Of a DNA stretch of 64,000 nt, positions 18,642 to 28,943 are shown in pieces. Source of the stretch: Pantoea sp. Ep11b (GTDB lineage: Bacteria > Pseudomonadota > Gammaproteobacteria > Enterobacterales > Enterobacteriaceae). The stretch spans positions 3,472,001 to 3,536,000 of the forward strand of contig NZ_CP160631.1 of the NCBI RefSeq assembly GCF_040783975.1, in the 5' to 3' direction. The notes beneath the pieces are model-generated. The model was not told where the DNA came from and ran no database searches. It saw only the letters and a list, made by a program, of their open reading frames with translations. The position numbers were made by a program, and so were the translations under genes. How positions within the stretch are numbered: the first letter of the stretch is position 1; the number at the start of each line of letters is the position of its first letter.

Positions 18642-21203
18642 ATGCAAGAGCCAACCGAAAAGGACTTTCCTTCTCATACGCCAATGATGCAGCAGTACCT
18701 GCGCCTCAAGGCAGAGCATCCTGACATTCTGCTGTTTTACCGGATGGGTGACTTCTACGAGCTGTTTTATGACGACGCTAAGCGCGCCTCACAACTGCTG
18801 GAGATCTCACTCACCAAACGCGGTGCATCCGCAGGTGAACCGATTCCGATGGCTGGTGTGCCCCATCATGCGGTTGAAGGCTATCTGGCTAAGCTGGTGC
18901 AGCTGGGTGAATCGGTTGCCATCTGCGAACAGATCGGCGATCCGGCGCTGAGCAAAGGGCCGGTTGAGCGCAAAGTGGTGCGCATCGTGACCCCCGGCAC
19001 TATCAGTGATGAGGCGCTGTTGCAGGAGCGGCATGACAATCTGCTGGCGGCGATTGTGCAGAGCCCGCGCGGTTTTGGCTACGCCACTCTGGACATCAGT
19101 TCAGGCCGCTTTCGCCTGAGCGAACCCGCCGATGCCGAAACCATGGCGGCCGAGCTGCAGCGCACCAATCCCGCGGAGCTGCTCTACCCCGAAGATTTTC
19201 AGGCGATGTCACTGATCGACCAGCGACGCGGCCTGCGCCGCCGTCCGCTGTGGGAGTTTGAGATCGATACCGCGCGTCAGCAGCTTAATCTGCAGTTCGG
19301 CACCCGCGATCTTAACGGCTTCGGCGTGGAGAGTGCGCACCTGGGACTGAGCGCGGCGGGCTGCCTGTTGCAGTATGCCAAAGATACGCAGCGCACCACG
19401 CTGCCCCATATCCGCTCACTCAGCATGGAGCGGCAGCAGGACAGCATTATCATGGATGCCGCCACCCGCCGTAATCTGGAGATCACTCAGAACATGGCAG
19501 GCGGCACCGACAATACCCTGGCGGCCGTGCTGGATAAAACGGTCACGCCAATGGGAAGCCGGATGCTGAAGCGCTGGCTGCATATGCCGCTGCGTGATGT
19601 GGAGACGATCACCCAGCGCCAGGCGTCGATTGCCGAGCTGCAGAACCTCAGCGAAGCACTGCAACCGGTGCTGCGTCAGGTTGGCGACCTGGAGCGTATT
19701 CTGGCTCGTCTGGCTCTGCGCACCGCCCGCCCGCGCGATCTGGCCCGTATGCGTCACGCTTTCCAGCAATTGCCGGAACTTAACCGGCTGCTGGCCGATG
19801 TGCAGGCTCCTCTGCTGCAGAAGCTGCGTACCCGCATGGGCGAGTTTGCCGCACTGCGCGAGATGCTGGAGCAGGCGGTTATCGAGTCACCGCCGGTGCT
19901 GATCCGCGACGGCGGCGTAATTGCCCCCGGCTACAACGCGGAGCTGGATGAGTGGCGCGCGCTGGCCGATGGTGCCACCGACTACCTCGACAGGCTGGAG
20001 GTCCGTGAGCGCGAGAAGCTGGGGCTGGATACCCTGAAGGTCGGATTTAACGGCGTACACGGCTATTACATCCAGGTCAGCCGCGGGCAGAGCCATCAGG
20101 TTCCGATGCACTATGTACGCCGTCAGACGCTGAAAAATGCCGAGCGCTACATCATTCCGGAACTCAAGGAGTATGAAGACAAAGTCCTCACCTCCAAAGG
20201 CAAAGCCCTGTCGCTGGAAAAAAGTCTCTATGAGGCGCTGTTCGACCAGCTGCTGCCCCATCTTGAAGATCTGCAGCTGAGTGCAGCGGCGCTGGCTGAG
20301 CTGGATGTGCTAAGCAACCTGGCGGAACGCGCCTGGACGCTTAACTATTGCCGTCCGGTATTACAGGATAAAGCCGGGATTAAAATCAGCGGCGGTCGCC
20401 ATCCTGTGGTTGAACAGGTGCTGAAAGAGCCGTTTATTGCCAACCCGCTGTCGCTGGCGCCTCAGCGCAGGATGCTGATTATTACCGGGCCCAATATGGG
20501 CGGTAAAAGTACCTATATGCGGCAGGCGGCGCTGATTGCGCTGATGGCCTGGACGGGAAGTTTTGTGCCCGCCGATGAGGCGCTGATTGGCCCGCTGGAC
20601 CGCATCTTTACCCGCGTCGGGGCGGCTGATGACCTGGCCTCCGGCCGTTCGACCTTTATGGTAGAGATGACGGAAACCGCCAACATCCTGCACAACGCCA
20701 CCGAAAACAGTTTGGTGCTGATGGATGAGATTGGCCGTGGCACCTCAACCTATGACGGTCTGTCGCTGGCCTGGGCCTGCGCCGAGAACCTGGCCAACCG
20801 CATCAAGGCCATGACGCTGTTTGCTACGCACTACTTTGAGCTGACCACCCTGCCGGAAAAAATGGAGGGCGTCGTCAACGTCCATCTGGATGCCGTCGAG
20901 CATGGAGAGACGATCGCCTTTATGCACAGCGTACAGGATGGCGCGGCGAGTAAGAGCTATGGTCTGGCCGTGGCCGCGCTGGCTGGCGTGCCCAAAGAGG
21001 TGATTAAGCGGGCGCGGAACAAGCTGAAGGAGCTGGAAACGGTGTCCGGCCACGCCGCGTCCTCGACCGTGGATGGGTCTCAGCTGCCGCTGCTGGTTGA
21101 GGAGACATCGCCTGCCGTAGAGGCGCTGGAAGCACTGGACCCGGATACGCTGACACCGCGTCAGGCTCTCGACTGGATTTACCGTCTTAAGTCGCTGGTC
21201 TGA
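18642..21203 (+). CDS. mutS: DNA mismatch repair protein MutS
   Basis: MutS recognises mismatches and small loops and recruits MutL to start strand-directed repair. The 853-residue protein equals the E. coli length. It has the mismatch-wedging motif Phe38-Tyr39-Glu40 (GDFYELF) in the N-terminal domain, the lever and clamp regions in the middle, and the C-terminal ATPase with Walker [10 protein letters not shown] near residue 616. [13 protein letters not shown] and ATHYFEL follow. The C-terminal [15 protein letters not shown] tetramerisation tail is present. The ribosome binding site is weak (GAGTTAAAACCTT before ATG). It converges with rpoS across a shared terminator. Confidence 0.98.
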   Translation: MQEPTEKDFPSHTPMMQQYLRLKAEHPDILLFYRMGDFYELFYDDAKRASQLLEISLTKRGASAGEPIPMAGVPHHAVEGYLAKLVQLGESVAICEQIGDPALSKGPVERKVVRIVTPGTISDEALLQERHDNLLAAIVQSPRGFGYATLDISSGRFRLSEPADAETMAAELQRTNPAELLYPEDFQAMSLIDQRRGLRRRPLWEFEIDTARQQLNLQFGTRDLNGFGVESAHLGLSAAGCLLQYAKDTQRTTLPHIRSLSMERQQDSIIMDAATRRNLEITQNMAGGTDNTLAAVLDKTVTPMGSRMLKRWLHMPLRDVETITQRQASIAELQNLSEALQPVLRQVGDLERILARLALRTARPRDLARMRHAFQQLPELNRLLADVQAPLLQKLRTRMGEFAALREMLEQAVIESPPVLIRDGGVIAPGYNAELDEWRALADGATDYLDRLEVREREKLGLDTLKVGFNGVHGYYIQVSRGQSHQVPMHYVRRQTLKNAERYIIPELKEYEDKVLTSKGKALSLEKSLYEALFDQLLPHLEDLQLSAAALAELDVLSNLAERAWTLNYCRPVLQDKAGIKISGGRHPVVEQVLKEPFIANPLSLAPQRRMLIITGPNMGGKSTYMRQAALIALMAWTGSFVPADEALIGPLDRIFTRVGAADDLASGRSTFMVEMTETANILHNATENSLVLMDEIGRGTSTYDGLSLAWACAENLANRIKAMTLFATHYFELTTLPEKMEGVVNVHLDAVEHGETIAFMHSVQDGAASKSYGLAVAALAGVPKEVIKRARNKLKELETVSGHAASSTVDGSQLPLLVEETSPAVEALEALDPDTLTPRQALDWIYRLKSLV

Positions 21204-21281
21204 CACTCTGCCGCGCCGCCATGCGGTGCGGTTCTTCCCTGCTTTCCGCCTTCCGATCACGTCTCACTTTTCCGCAGGCAT

Positions 21282-21312
21282 AAAAAAAGCGGTGGTTTTC
21301 ACCACCGCTTTT
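21282..21312. terminator. Bidirectional terminator between mutS and rpoS
   Basis: An 11-base stem (AAGCGGTGGTG-type with a TTTC loop) is flanked by A7 on the left and TTTT on the right. It can end transcripts from both directions: rightward mutS and leftward rpoS. Confidence 0.9.
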
Positions 21313-21343
21313 CGCGTCAGTCAGCCGAATGGCTTAGTGACGA

Positions 21344-22336
21344 TTATTCACGAAAGAGTGCTTCAATGTTGAGGCCCTGCGCCTGCAGGATTTCGCGCAG
21401 ACGGCGCAAACCTTCAACCTGAATCTGACGTACACGCTCGCGGGTTAAGCCGATTTCACGACCCACATCCTCCAGCGTTGCAGCTTCATAGCCTAACAGG
21501 CCGAAGCGACGTGCCAGCACTTCACGCTGCTTGGCGTTCAGTTCGAACAGCCATTTGACGATGCTTTGTTTCATATCATCGTCCTGCGTGGTGTCTTCCG
21601 GGCCGTTGTCTTTTTCATCGGCCAGAATATCCAGCAGCGCTTTCTCAGAATCTCCGCCTAACGGCGTATCGACTGAGGTGATGCGTTCGTTGAGACGCAA
21701 CATGCGGCTTACATCATCAACCGGTTTATCCAGCTGCTCAGCGATCTCTTCCGCACTCGGCTCATGGTCAAGCTTGTGGGAAAGTTCACGCGCAGTACGC
21801 AGATAAACATTCAGTTCTTTCACGATGTGAATCGGCAGACGAATGGTACGGGTTTGATTCATGATCGCCCGTTCAATAGTCTGACGAATCCACCAGGTGG
21901 CATACGTTGAAAAACGGAACCCGCGCTCCGGGTCAAATTTCTCAACGGCGCGAATCAGACCGAGGTTACCTTCTTCAATCAGGTCCAGCAGGGCTAAACC
22001 ACGATTGCTGTAACGACGGGCGATTTTTACCACCAGGCGTAAGTTACTTTCAATCATACGGCGACGGGAAGGGATATCACCCCGCAATGCACGGCGAGCG
22101 AAGAACACTTCTTCCTCTGCCGTTAACAACGGAGAATAGCCAATCTCCCCAAGATAGAGCTGCGTCGCATCTAAGACACGCTGCGTCGCACCCTGTGATA
22201 GCAACTCTTCTTCCGCTACGTCGCTATCACTGGCTTCGTTTTCAACGAGAGCCTTCTCGTCAAAAATTTCAGCTCCGTTCTCATCGAATTCCGCGTTCTC
22301 ATGTAACTCGTTTACTTTCAGCGTATTCTGGCTCAT
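21344..22336 (-). CDS. rpoS: RNA polymerase sigma factor RpoS
   Basis: RpoS is the stationary-phase and general stress sigma factor. The 330-residue product equals the E. coli length and shows region 1.2 ([16 protein letters not shown]), region 2 ([43 protein letters not shown]), region 3 ([16 protein letters not shown]) and region 4 with the helix-turn-helix ([22 protein letters not shown]). It is intact, with no internal stop, which is worth noting because laboratory and natural isolates often carry rpoS mutations. It follows nlpD, and its leader carries a conserved sRNA-responsive region. Confidence 0.99.
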   Translation of the reverse strand: MSQNTLKVNELHENAEFDENGAEIFDEKALVENEASDSDVAEEELLSQGATQRVLDATQLYLGEIGYSPLLTAEEEVFFARRALRGDIPSRRRMIESNLRLVVKIARRYSNRGLALLDLIEEGNLGLIRAVEKFDPERGFRFSTYATWWIRQTIERAIMNQTRTIRLPIHIVKELNVYLRTARELSHKLDHEPSAEEIAEQLDKPVDDVSRMLRLNERITSVDTPLGGDSEKALLDILADEKDNGPEDTTQDDDMKQSIVKWLFELNAKQREVLARRFGLLGYEAATLEDVGREIGLTRERVRQIQVEGLRRLREILQAQGLNIEALFRE

Positions 22337-22460
22337 AAGCGGCTCCTACCCGTGATTCCAGGGCAGAACATAAAGCTGTTGTGTTCTGCCGGATTATCGC
22401 TGCGGTAAATAACGCAACGGGTTTACGGATTTCCCCTTGTAACGAATTTCAAAATGTAAT
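22337..22460 (-). promoter_or_regulatory. rpoS leader with sRNA-responsive inhibitory structure
   Basis: The leader between the end of nlpD and the rpoS start keeps the elements known from E. coli. An upstream strand (TTCGTTACAAGGGGAAATCC at about 22427-22446) is followed by GTAAACCCG and, next to the start, by ATCACGGGTAGGAGCC. The latter pairs with ACCCGT upstream and hides the AGGAG site. In E. coli DsrA, RprA and ArcZ pair with the upstream strand and free the ribosome site. The sRNA genes themselves are not in this window. The main rpoS promoter lies inside nlpD in E. coli. Confidence 0.75.
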
Positions 22461-23494
22461 CTGACTGAACTGGTTCCGGTGCTACCCATGGTAGCGATCT
22501 TTTGCCCCGCCTTAACTTCCTGTTGTTCCCGGACCAGCATTGTATCGTTGTGGGCGTAGGCGCTCAGGTAATCATCATTGTGTTTAATGATGATTAAATT
22601 ACCGTAACCCCGGAGTGCGTTACCTGCGTACACCACGCGTCCTGAAGCCGTGGCAACCACAGATTGTCCGCGTGTCCCGGCGATATCGATGCCTTTATTG
22701 CCACCTTCGGCGGCAGAGAAGTTATCGATAATCTTCCCATCAGTCGGCCAGCGCCAGCTTCCGACCGGCGTTGAACTGTTGGTTGTGCTGCTAACCGTAG
22801 GGGGTGCGGTAATCACTGGAGCTGTTGTCGTTGCAACATTTGCTCCTTTCGAAGGCAACAGTTTGCTGCCACCCGAAGTTCCCGAATCATCAGAATACGT
22901 AATAACAGGTTGCTGTGCAACAGCAGGAGATTTAATTTGTGGTGCCGCCGGAACCCCGCCCTGCGTTGCATCAGCAGCGGTAATGGAATTTCCACCGGTA
23001 ATCGGCTGGCCCGACCCATTTCCAATCTGTAAAGTCTGTCCGACATTCAGGCTGTATGGCGCAGGAACGTTGTTGCGCTGGGCTAAATCGCGGAAATCGT
23101 TGCCGGTAATCCAGGCAATGTAAAACAATGTGTCTCCGCGCTTAACGGTATAAGTTTCACCGGAGTAGCTACCCTTGGGAATATTCTGGTAACTGCGGTT
23201 GTACACTATACGGCCATTCTGCGTCTCAACATTATTGCTGGCACTAATCATTCCACCGCTGGCTGGGGCAGATGCTGAATTTCTGCTTAACATTTGTCCC
23301 TGAGTGGGTGCGGCAGGAATACCACCCGAAACCTGGCCTCCGCCCGACTGGCTATTCAGCATGCCGCCATCATCGCCGACGCGACTGATGGGCGCCTGAG
23401 AATTGTCGCCAGAGCTGCATCCTGCCAGCCAGAAACCTACCAGTGAAAGAGCCGCCAGACGGCGTAACTGAAAAAGTGTGCTTCCCGTGCTCAT
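22394..23494 (-). CDS. nlpD: Murein hydrolase activator NlpD
   Basis: NlpD is an outer-membrane lipoprotein that activates the amidase AmiC at the division site. The 366-residue precursor has a lipobox LAGCS with acylated Cys26, a LysM domain ([17 protein letters not shown] to [10 protein letters not shown], about residues 115-160), a low-complexity Pro/Thr/Ser linker, and a C-terminal LytM (M23-like) domain ([20 protein letters not shown]). The LytM domain lacks the full zinc ligand set, as expected of an activator. The start at 23494 (MSTGS) has GGGGGA just upstream; an earlier in-frame ATG is unlikely. Confidence 0.95.
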   Translation of the reverse strand: MSTGSTLFQLRRLAALSLVGFWLAGCSSGDNSQAPISRVGDDGGMLNSQSGGGQVSGGIPAAPTQGQMLSRNSASAPASGGMISASNNVETQNGRIVYNRSYQNIPKGSYSGETYTVKRGDTLFYIAWITGNDFRDLAQRNNVPAPYSLNVGQTLQIGNGSGQPITGGNSITAADATQGGVPAAPQIKSPAVAQQPVITYSDDSGTSGGSKLLPSKGANVATTTAPVITAPPTVSSTTNSSTPVGSWRWPTDGKIIDNFSAAEGGNKGIDIAGTRGQSVVATASGRVVYAGNALRGYGNLIIIKHNDDYLSAYAHNDTMLVREQQEVKAGQKIATMGSTGTSSVRLHFEIRYKGKSVNPLRYLPQR

Positions 23495-23656
23495 TAATCC
23501 CCCGTGATGGCAGCGCTGTTCTGTGTGTTTCACTGTACCTGCCAGCAGAATGCTCTGCATGGCGCGGTAAAATCTGCGTTTTTATTGAATAAACCGGATA
23601 GTAACAACATCAGCTACGTGGTGCCATGAAACAGTTGTGAAGAAATACGTAGAAGG

Positions 23657-24283
23657 TCAGGCCAGATCGCCCTGTACCAGAGGCACAAAACGCACCGGCT
23701 CGATGATCTCCTCCACGACATCTTCACCCTGACGACGCAGGCGCTTCAGTACCTGCTGATCCTCGCCAACCGGCAGCACCATAATGCCGCCTTCTGCCAG
23801 TTGTGCTATCAGCGCAATCGGAATTTCCGGCGGTGCCGCCGTGACGATAATGGCATCGAACGGGCCACGCGACGGCCAGCCCTGCCAGCCATCGCCGTGG
23901 CGGGTGGAGACATTATGCAGATCCAGCTGCTTGAGACGGCGTTTAGCCTGCCACTGCAGCCCTTTAATGCGCTCCACGGAATAGACGTGATCGACCAGAT
24001 GGGCCAGAATCGCCGTCTGATAGCCGGAGCCGGTGCCAATCTCCAGCACCCGCGAATGCGGATTTAGCGCCAGCAGTGCGGTCATTCGCGCCACCATATA
24101 GGGCTGAGAAATCGTCTGTCCGGAGCCGATAGGCAGAGCAACATTGTCCCAGGCTTTGTGCTCAAACGCCTCGTCGATAAAACGCTCACGCGGCACGTCA
24201 CTCATGGCCTTCAGCAGATTTTCATCGTCGATGCCCTGCTGACGCAGTTGTGACAGCAATGTCTCGATACGCCGGTTCACCAT
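23657..24283 (-). CDS. pcm: Protein-L-isoaspartate O-methyltransferase
   Basis: Pcm methylates L-isoaspartyl residues formed by ageing of Asn and Asp, allowing them to return to normal aspartate. The 208-residue protein has [10 protein letters not shown], the substrate-loop segment [17 protein letters not shown], the SAM-binding motif [15 protein letters not shown] and [13 protein letters not shown]. Length and sequence agree with the E. coli enzyme. It overlaps the end of surE by seven bases, so the two are probably translated together. Confidence 0.97.
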   Translation of the reverse strand: MVNRRIETLLSQLRQQGIDDENLLKAMSDVPRERFIDEAFEHKAWDNVALPIGSGQTISQPYMVARMTALLALNPHSRVLEIGTGSGYQTAILAHLVDHVYSVERIKGLQWQAKRRLKQLDLHNVSTRHGDGWQGWPSRGPFDAIIVTAAPPEIPIALIAQLAEGGIMVLPVGEDQQVLKRLRRQGEDVVEEIIEPVRFVPLVQGDLA

Positions 24284-25038
24284 GCCAGGTTTACCTCAGC
24301 TTTGGTCAGCCAGTCGCTGAGCACATCCTGCGCGCTGTGCGCCGTTAAGTCGACGTGCAGCGCGGTGACAGACACGTAGCCCTGATCCACGGCGGCGAAA
24401 TCCGTATCCGGCCCCGCATCCAGCTGTTCGCCGGGCGGGCCAATCCAGTAGAGGGTATTGCCGCGCGGATCCTGCTGGGCAATCACCTGATCGGCAGGAT
24501 GACGGCTGCCGCAGCGCGTAACGCGGATGCCTTTAAGCTCTGCCAGTGGCAAATCGGGAACGTTGATATTGAGAATACGGCCCGTGCGCAGCGGTTCATG
24601 GGTCAGCGCCCTGAGGATGGCGCAGACCACCGCCGCCGCCGTCGCGTAGTGCTCGTGGCCGTTCAGCGACACCGCAATGGCCGGTAAGCCAAGATGCCGC
24701 CCCTCCATCGCGGCCGCCACCGTGCCGGAGTAGATCACATCATCACCCAGATTGGGACCGGCGTTAATGCCTGACACCACAATATCGGGACGCGGCTGCA
24801 TCAGTGCATTCACCCCCAGATAGACACAATCGGTCGGCGTGCCCATCTGAACCGCGATATCGCCGTTTTCATGGGTAAAGGTGCGCAGAGGCGTTTCCAG
24901 GGTTAATGAGTTCGAGGCACCGCTTCGGTTACGATCGGGGGCAACCACCTGCACGTCAGCAATCTGCCGCAGGGCTTTCGCCAGAGTCTGAATCCCTGGC
25001 GCATGAATGCCGTCATCGTTGCTGAGCAATATCCGCAT
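24277..25038 (-). CDS. surE: 5'/3'-nucleotidase SurE
   Basis: SurE is a metal-dependent phosphatase acting on nucleoside 5'- and 3'-monophosphates and on short polyphosphate; it supports stationary-phase survival. The 253-residue product opens with the metal site [12 protein letters not shown] and has the conserved [16 protein letters not shown] and [27 protein letters not shown] segments. It lies between truD and pcm as in E. coli, but the truD stop is about 190 bases away instead of overlapping. Translation may start from AAGG some ten bases upstream, a weak site. Confidence 0.97.
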   Translation of the reverse strand: MRILLSNDDGIHAPGIQTLAKALRQIADVQVVAPDRNRSGASNSLTLETPLRTFTHENGDIAVQMGTPTDCVYLGVNALMQPRPDIVVSGINAGPNLGDDVIYSGTVAAAMEGRHLGLPAIAVSLNGHEHYATAAAVVCAILRALTHEPLRTGRILNINVPDLPLAELKGIRVTRCGSRHPADQVIAQQDPRGNTLYWIGPPGEQLDAGPDTDFAAVDQGYVSVTALHVDLTAHSAQDVLSDWLTKAEVNLAW

Positions 25039-25229
25039 TTCGTTCTGACCTTTTTTTATTCGACTGGTCGCTGTAACTGAACCTGTCTGAACGGCATGGC
25101 GACAGGTGGGACATGGACAGCGATTTTTGCATTCTAGCGAGGCACGCGAGGAAGTGGTAGGCGTAAATCACAGGACGACGGGGGTTTGCCGCAACATTAC
25201 CCACACAGCGGGTCAGGTTGCGGCAATGC

Positions 25230-26270
25230 TTATTCATCAGGCTGGTCGGGCGAGTCCGCGTAAGTCAGCAGTTCCCGGACAACGCTGGTGGCAAAGCTGC
25301 CGGCGGGCAGCCAGAACGCCAGCGCCAGTGTCGCCGCATCCTGCCAGTGCCACTGCATATCGCGCGGCACCACCAGCATCGCGCGGCGTGCGGCGTCCAC
25401 TTTCTCGCGTTCGAGCAGTCCGGTCAGCAGCGTGGCATCCGCCAGTGCCTGCTGTTCAAAGGCCAGCGCCTCCGCCTGCGGGCCTGGCTCGCCCCGCCCC
25501 GGCAGCGGCGCGGTAATGCGCAGCTCATGCTGGTTGACCCGGCGCTGCGACTCAGCCAGCTCATCGGGCTGGGCGACAAACCAGCTGCCGCGCCCGGTCA
25601 GCTGCAGTGCATCGCCGTTGAGCACCTGAGTCAGTCCACCCTGCTGCTGCAGACGTGCGCTGGTCACCTGATTAAACAGCGCACTGCGCGCGACAGAGAG
25701 CATCAGGCTGCGTTTGTTGCGGTCGCGCAGGGTGATCTCATTGCGCGCCCACTTCTGCGCCATCGCGAGATTGTTACCACCGCGACCAAAACGCTGCTCA
25801 CCGAAATAGTTCGGCACGCCCGCCGCGCAGATCTGCGCCAGCCGGGTTTCAACGGCATCACGGTCGCTGATTTCACGAATGACCAGCCGGAAGGCGTTGC
25901 CTGCCAGCGCACCGATGCGCAGCTTACGCTTGTGACGTACCGCCTGCAGAATCTCTACGCCTTCCAGCGCGAAACCGCGCAGATCGGGCATGGTATTGCC
26001 TGGCAGACGAAAACAGAGTGTCTGCTCTGTTACCGCGTGGCGGTCTTTCATTCCGGCATAGCTGAGATCGCGCGCAGGTACGCCAAGATATTTTGCCAGC
26101 GCTTCCGCCACGAAGCGGGTGTTAGCCCCCACTTTCCGGATGCGCACCAGCAGATGCTCACCTTCCCCATCCGGGCCATAACCCAGATCTTCCACCACCA
26201 CAAAGTCTTCCGGCTTCGCCTTGATGACGCCAGAGGCGGCGGGCGCACCGTGCAGGTAAGTCAGATTCAT
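25230..26270 (-). CDS. truD: tRNA pseudouridine(13) synthase TruD
   Basis: TruD converts U13 of tRNA-Glu to pseudouridine. The 346-residue product has the catalytic aspartate in [13 protein letters not shown] (near residue 80), [10 protein letters not shown], and the insertion domain containing [16 protein letters not shown]. It overlaps ispF by four bases (ATGA). The length is close to E. coli TruD (349). Confidence 0.96.
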   Translation of the reverse strand: MNLTYLHGAPAASGVIKAKPEDFVVVEDLGYGPDGEGEHLLVRIRKVGANTRFVAEALAKYLGVPARDLSYAGMKDRHAVTEQTLCFRLPGNTMPDLRGFALEGVEILQAVRHKRKLRIGALAGNAFRLVIREISDRDAVETRLAQICAAGVPNYFGEQRFGRGGNNLAMAQKWARNEITLRDRNKRSLMLSVARSALFNQVTSARLQQQGGLTQVLNGDALQLTGRGSWFVAQPDELAESQRRVNQHELRITAPLPGRGEPGPQAEALAFEQQALADATLLTGLLEREKVDAARRAMLVVPRDMQWHWQDAATLALAFWLPAGSFATSVVRELLTYADSPDQPDE

Positions 26271-26752
26271 TGGCTGTCTGCTTTCAACAGTAAGGCCACC
26301 GCCTCGCAGGCGATCCCTTCACCGCGCCCGGTAAAGCCCAGCTTTTCGGTGGTGGTGGCTTTCACGTTGACCGCATCCATATGGCAGCCCAGATCTTCTG
26401 CAATATTGATTCGCATCTGCGGCACATGCGGCAGCATTTTAGGTGCCTGCGCGATAATCGTGACGTCCACATTGCCGATGCGATAGCCTTTGGCTTCGAT
26501 ACGACGCCAGGCCTCGCGCAGCAGGCCCCGGCTGTCCGCGCCTTTAAAGGCGGGATCGGTGTCGGGAAACAGTTTGCCGATATCGCCCATCGCGACGGCC
26601 CCCAGCAGAGCGTCAGTGAGCGCATGCAGCGCCACATCACCATCCGAATGGGCGATAAAACCGTGCTCAAATGGGATCCGCACACCGCCAATCACTAACG
26701 GACCTTCTCCGCCAAAGGCGTGAACGTCAAAACCGTGACCGATACGCATCAT
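26267..26752 (-). CDS. ispF: 2-C-methyl-D-erythritol 2,4-cyclodiphosphate synthase
   Basis: IspF forms the cyclic diphosphate in the MEP pathway of isoprenoid synthesis. The product is 160 or 161 residues, depending on which of two adjacent ATG codons is used; AAGGAG stands upstream of both. The metal-binding DVHAF near the N-terminus, [18 protein letters not shown], and the C-terminal [18 protein letters not shown] are clear. It overlaps the end of ispD and the start of truD by ATGA-type junctions, so ispD-ispF-truD form a coupled unit. Confidence 0.97.
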   Translation of the reverse strand: MMRIGHGFDVHAFGGEGPLVIGGVRIPFEHGFIAHSDGDVALHALTDALLGAVAMGDIGKLFPDTDPAFKGADSRGLLREAWRRIEAKGYRIGNVDVTIIAQAPKMLPHVPQMRINIAEDLGCHMDAVNVKATTTEKLGFTGRGEGIACEAVALLLKADSQ

Positions 26753-27465
26753 GCGCTCTCCTTTAATTGAATCTGACTGAGATAAAATGCCGCCAGCGCC
26801 AGATCTTCTGGCCGGGTGACTTTGATGTTATCGCTGCGTCCGCTGACCAGCAGCGGATGGTAGCCACAGTACTCCAGCGCCGAGGCTTCATCGGTGATGG
26901 TGGCACCTTCGGCCAGCGCCCGCGTCAGGCAGGCGGTAAGCAGCGCATGCGGGAAGAACTGCGGCGTTAAGGCGTGCCAGAGGTCATCGCGTTCCACCGT
27001 GTGGGCGACCGCCGCTTTGCCCGGCTCGCCCCGTTTCATGGTGTCGCGCACCGGCGCGGCCAGAATGCCGCCGACGTGACTCTGCTGACGCACATTCAGC
27101 AGTTGCTGAAGATCGTCGGGATGCAGGCAGGGACGCGCGGCGTCATGGACCAGCACCCACGCGGAACCCTGAGCGGCCTGTAAGCCAGCCAGCACCGATT
27201 CAGCACGCGTCTCACCGCCCGTCACCCGGAGCACACGCGGATCCTGGGCCAGCGGCAGTGAACTGAAGTACTGATCGTCGGGGCTGAGGGCGACAATAAC
27301 CTGTCGGATAGCAGGATGGGAAAACAGACGGGCAATGCTGTGTTCCAGAAGGGTGTGCTGACCAATCGTCAGATACTGCTTCGGACAGGTTGCCTGCATG
27401 CGGCTGCCGATCCCGGCAGCGGGCACCACGGCAATCACATCCGCAAGGGAGGCCAGAGTGTTCAT
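26749..27465 (-). CDS. ispD: 2-C-methyl-D-erythritol 4-phosphate cytidylyltransferase
   Basis: IspD transfers CMP to 2-C-methyl-D-erythritol 4-phosphate in the MEP pathway. The 238-residue product has the nucleotide-binding [19 protein letters not shown] at the N-terminus, [12 protein letters not shown] with the metal aspartate, and [11 protein letters not shown] near the C-terminus. It starts three bases after the ftsB stop and overlaps ispF. Confidence 0.97.
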   Translation of the reverse strand: MNTLASLADVIAVVPAAGIGSRMQATCPKQYLTIGQHTLLEHSIARLFSHPAIRQVIVALSPDDQYFSSLPLAQDPRVLRVTGGETRAESVLAGLQAAQGSAWVLVHDAARPCLHPDDLQQLLNVRQQSHVGGILAAPVRDTMKRGEPGKAAVAHTVERDDLWHALTPQFFPHALLTACLTRALAEGATITDEASALEYCGYHPLLVSGRSDNIKVTRPEDLALAAFYLSQIQLKESA

Positions 27466-27468
27466 GTT

Positions 27469-27786
27469 TTATCGTTGTTGGTTTTGCGCAGAGAGTTGCG
27501 CGTTGCGTTTGTTCTGGTCAGGCACCAGACGATAGAAAGTCTCACCGGGCTTAATCATGCCCAGTTCATTGCGTGCACGCTCCTCGATCGCTTCCGAGCC
27601 GCCATTGAGATCGTCAATTTCGGCAAACAGCTGATCGTTGCGCGATTTCAGTTTGGCATTGTTTGCCTGTTGCACCGCGACATCATCATTGACGCGCGTA
27701 TAGTCATGGATGCCATTTTTCCCCAGCCACAACGAATATTGCAGCCAGCCAAGCAGCACCAGTAACAGTAACGTCAGTTTTCCCAT
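27469..27786 (-). CDS. ftsB: Cell division protein FtsB
   Basis: FtsB is a small bitopic inner-membrane protein of the divisome that links with FtsL and FtsQ and helps activate FtsWI. The 105-residue product has one N-terminal membrane segment ([20 protein letters not shown]) followed by a periplasmic coiled coil ([20 protein letters not shown]) and [14 protein letters not shown]. The start at 27786 fits the family; an in-frame ATG 18 codons upstream would add non-conserved residues. It is first in the ftsB-ispD-ispF-truD unit. Confidence 0.95.
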   Translation of the reverse strand: MGKLTLLLLVLLGWLQYSLWLGKNGIHDYTRVNDDVAVQQANNAKLKSRNDQLFAEIDDLNGGSEAIEERARNELGMIKPGETFYRLVPDQNKRNAQLSAQNQQR

Positions 27787-27962
27787 CCCGCCCCCTAAAA
27801 ACGGCCCAATCATCCCATAACTTTGCACAGGACTCCACACCAGCGGCGAAAATGGCGCGCTTTGCGCTGTGTCTGCGCAAAATATGAATCAGTGCCGATT
27901 CTTAGGGAAAAGATTTGTAACCTGCCGATGCGTTTGCACATCAGTGCAGGCGGAGAGAGGGC

Positions 27963-28283
27963 TTACCAGCCGGAGAGAAAAGAGAACATCAGCCAGAAGA
28001 GCGTGACCACGATAATCACCGTGGCGAGCGCAGCCCAGAGCCACTGACCGCTGAGCAGCGTGTTCAGTGCAATACCTGTGACCACGGCGACCGGCAGCAG
28101 CGCCAGAAAGAATGGCCAGGTATAAAGAAAGAAAAACAGCGTGTTAGAGCCGAACAGCAGGAAAGGGATCGCCAGCGCGCACCAGTAAGCGAGAAAGCCG
28201 ATCACGCCGCCCGGCAGCAATGAGCGCGGCTCATCACGGGAGGCGTCATCTTTACGGGCGAGCATTGGGGTAATGTTCTGCAT
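27963..28283 (-). CDS. ygbE: Inner-membrane protein of the YgbE (DUF3561) family
   Basis: This 106-residue protein has three hydrophobic segments (GGVIGFLAYWCALAIPFLLF, NTLFFFLYTWPFFLALLPVAV, LWAALATVIIVVTLFWLMF). It resembles E. coli YgbE, with the shared core SNTLFFF-YTWPFFLAL-PVAVV-GIAL. No function is established. The start at 28283 is chosen because AGGA lies five bases before it; the ATG two codons earlier overlaps that AGGA. Its position between ftsB and cysC is the same as in E. coli. Confidence 0.88.
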   Translation of the reverse strand: MQNITPMLARKDDASRDEPRSLLPGGVIGFLAYWCALAIPFLLFGSNTLFFFLYTWPFFLALLPVAVVTGIALNTLLSGQWLWAALATVIIVVTLFWLMFSFLSGW

Positions 28284-28337
28284 AGGCATCCTGTTGGAGC
28301 GAGGGCGGCAAATCAGAAGCGATCTGCCGCTGTCTCT

Positions 28338-28943
28338 TCAGGATCTGATGATATCGCGGTCGCGCAGCAGGTCTAACAATTGGGCCGCCAGTTTTGTAAC
28401 CAATTGTTCGCCATCCAGCTGGATTTCCGGGCGGTCCGGCGCCTCATACACGCTGTCGATTCCGGTGAAATTACGCAGCTCGCCGGCACGCGCTTTCCGG
28501 TACAACCCTTTGGGATCGCGCGCTTCACACACCGCCAGCGGCGTATCGACAAACACCTCGATAAACTGCCCCGGTTCCAGCAGATCGCGCACCATCTGCC
28601 GCTCGGCGCGATGCGGCGAGATAAAGGCCGTCAGCACTACCAGCCCGGCATCCACCATCAGTTTCGCCACTTCGCCGACCCGCCGGATATTCTCTTTGCG
28701 GTCATCATCGCTGAAACCGAGGTCACGGCAGAGGCCGTGACGCACGTTATCACCGTCCAGCAGATAGGTGCTGACGCCGATGCGATGCAGCGCCTGCTCC
28801 AGCGCGCCCGCAACGGTCGATTTACCCGAGCCAGACAGCCCGGTAAACCACAGCACCACCCCCTGATGGCCATGCTGCTGCTCGCGTGAGGCGCGGGTCA
28901 CCGGATGATCATGCCACACCACGTTCTCATCATGCACGGCCAT
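28338..28943 (-). CDS. cysC: Adenylyl-sulfate kinase
   Basis: CysC phosphorylates adenosine 5'-phosphosulfate (APS) to PAPS, the second activation step of sulfate. The 201-residue product has the P-loop [12 protein letters not shown] near residue 35, [17 protein letters not shown], and [10 protein letters not shown], which contains the phosphoserine position of the family. Its start codon overlaps the cysN stop by one base. It is the last gene of the leftward cysG-cysD-cysN-cysC operon. Confidence 0.97.
   Translation of the reverse strand: MAVHDENVVWHDHPVTRASREQQHGHQGVVLWFTGLSGSGKSTVAGALEQALHRIGVSTYLLDGDNVRHGLCRDLGFSDDDRKENIRRVGEVAKLMVDAGLVVLTAFISPHRAERQMVRDLLEPGQFIEVFVDTPLAVCEARDPKGLYRKARAGELRNFTGIDSVYEAPDRPEIQLDGEQLVTKLAAQLLDLLRDRDIIRS

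Noticed and set aside
25013..25237. 74-codon minus-strand frame in the truD-surE spacer
   Set aside because: It overlaps both neighbours out of frame, lacks a good ribosome site, and the product looks random.
25218..26486. 422-codon plus-strand open frame
   Set aside because: It lies antisense to truD and ispF, which are clear family members; long antisense frames are common in GC-rich coding DNA.
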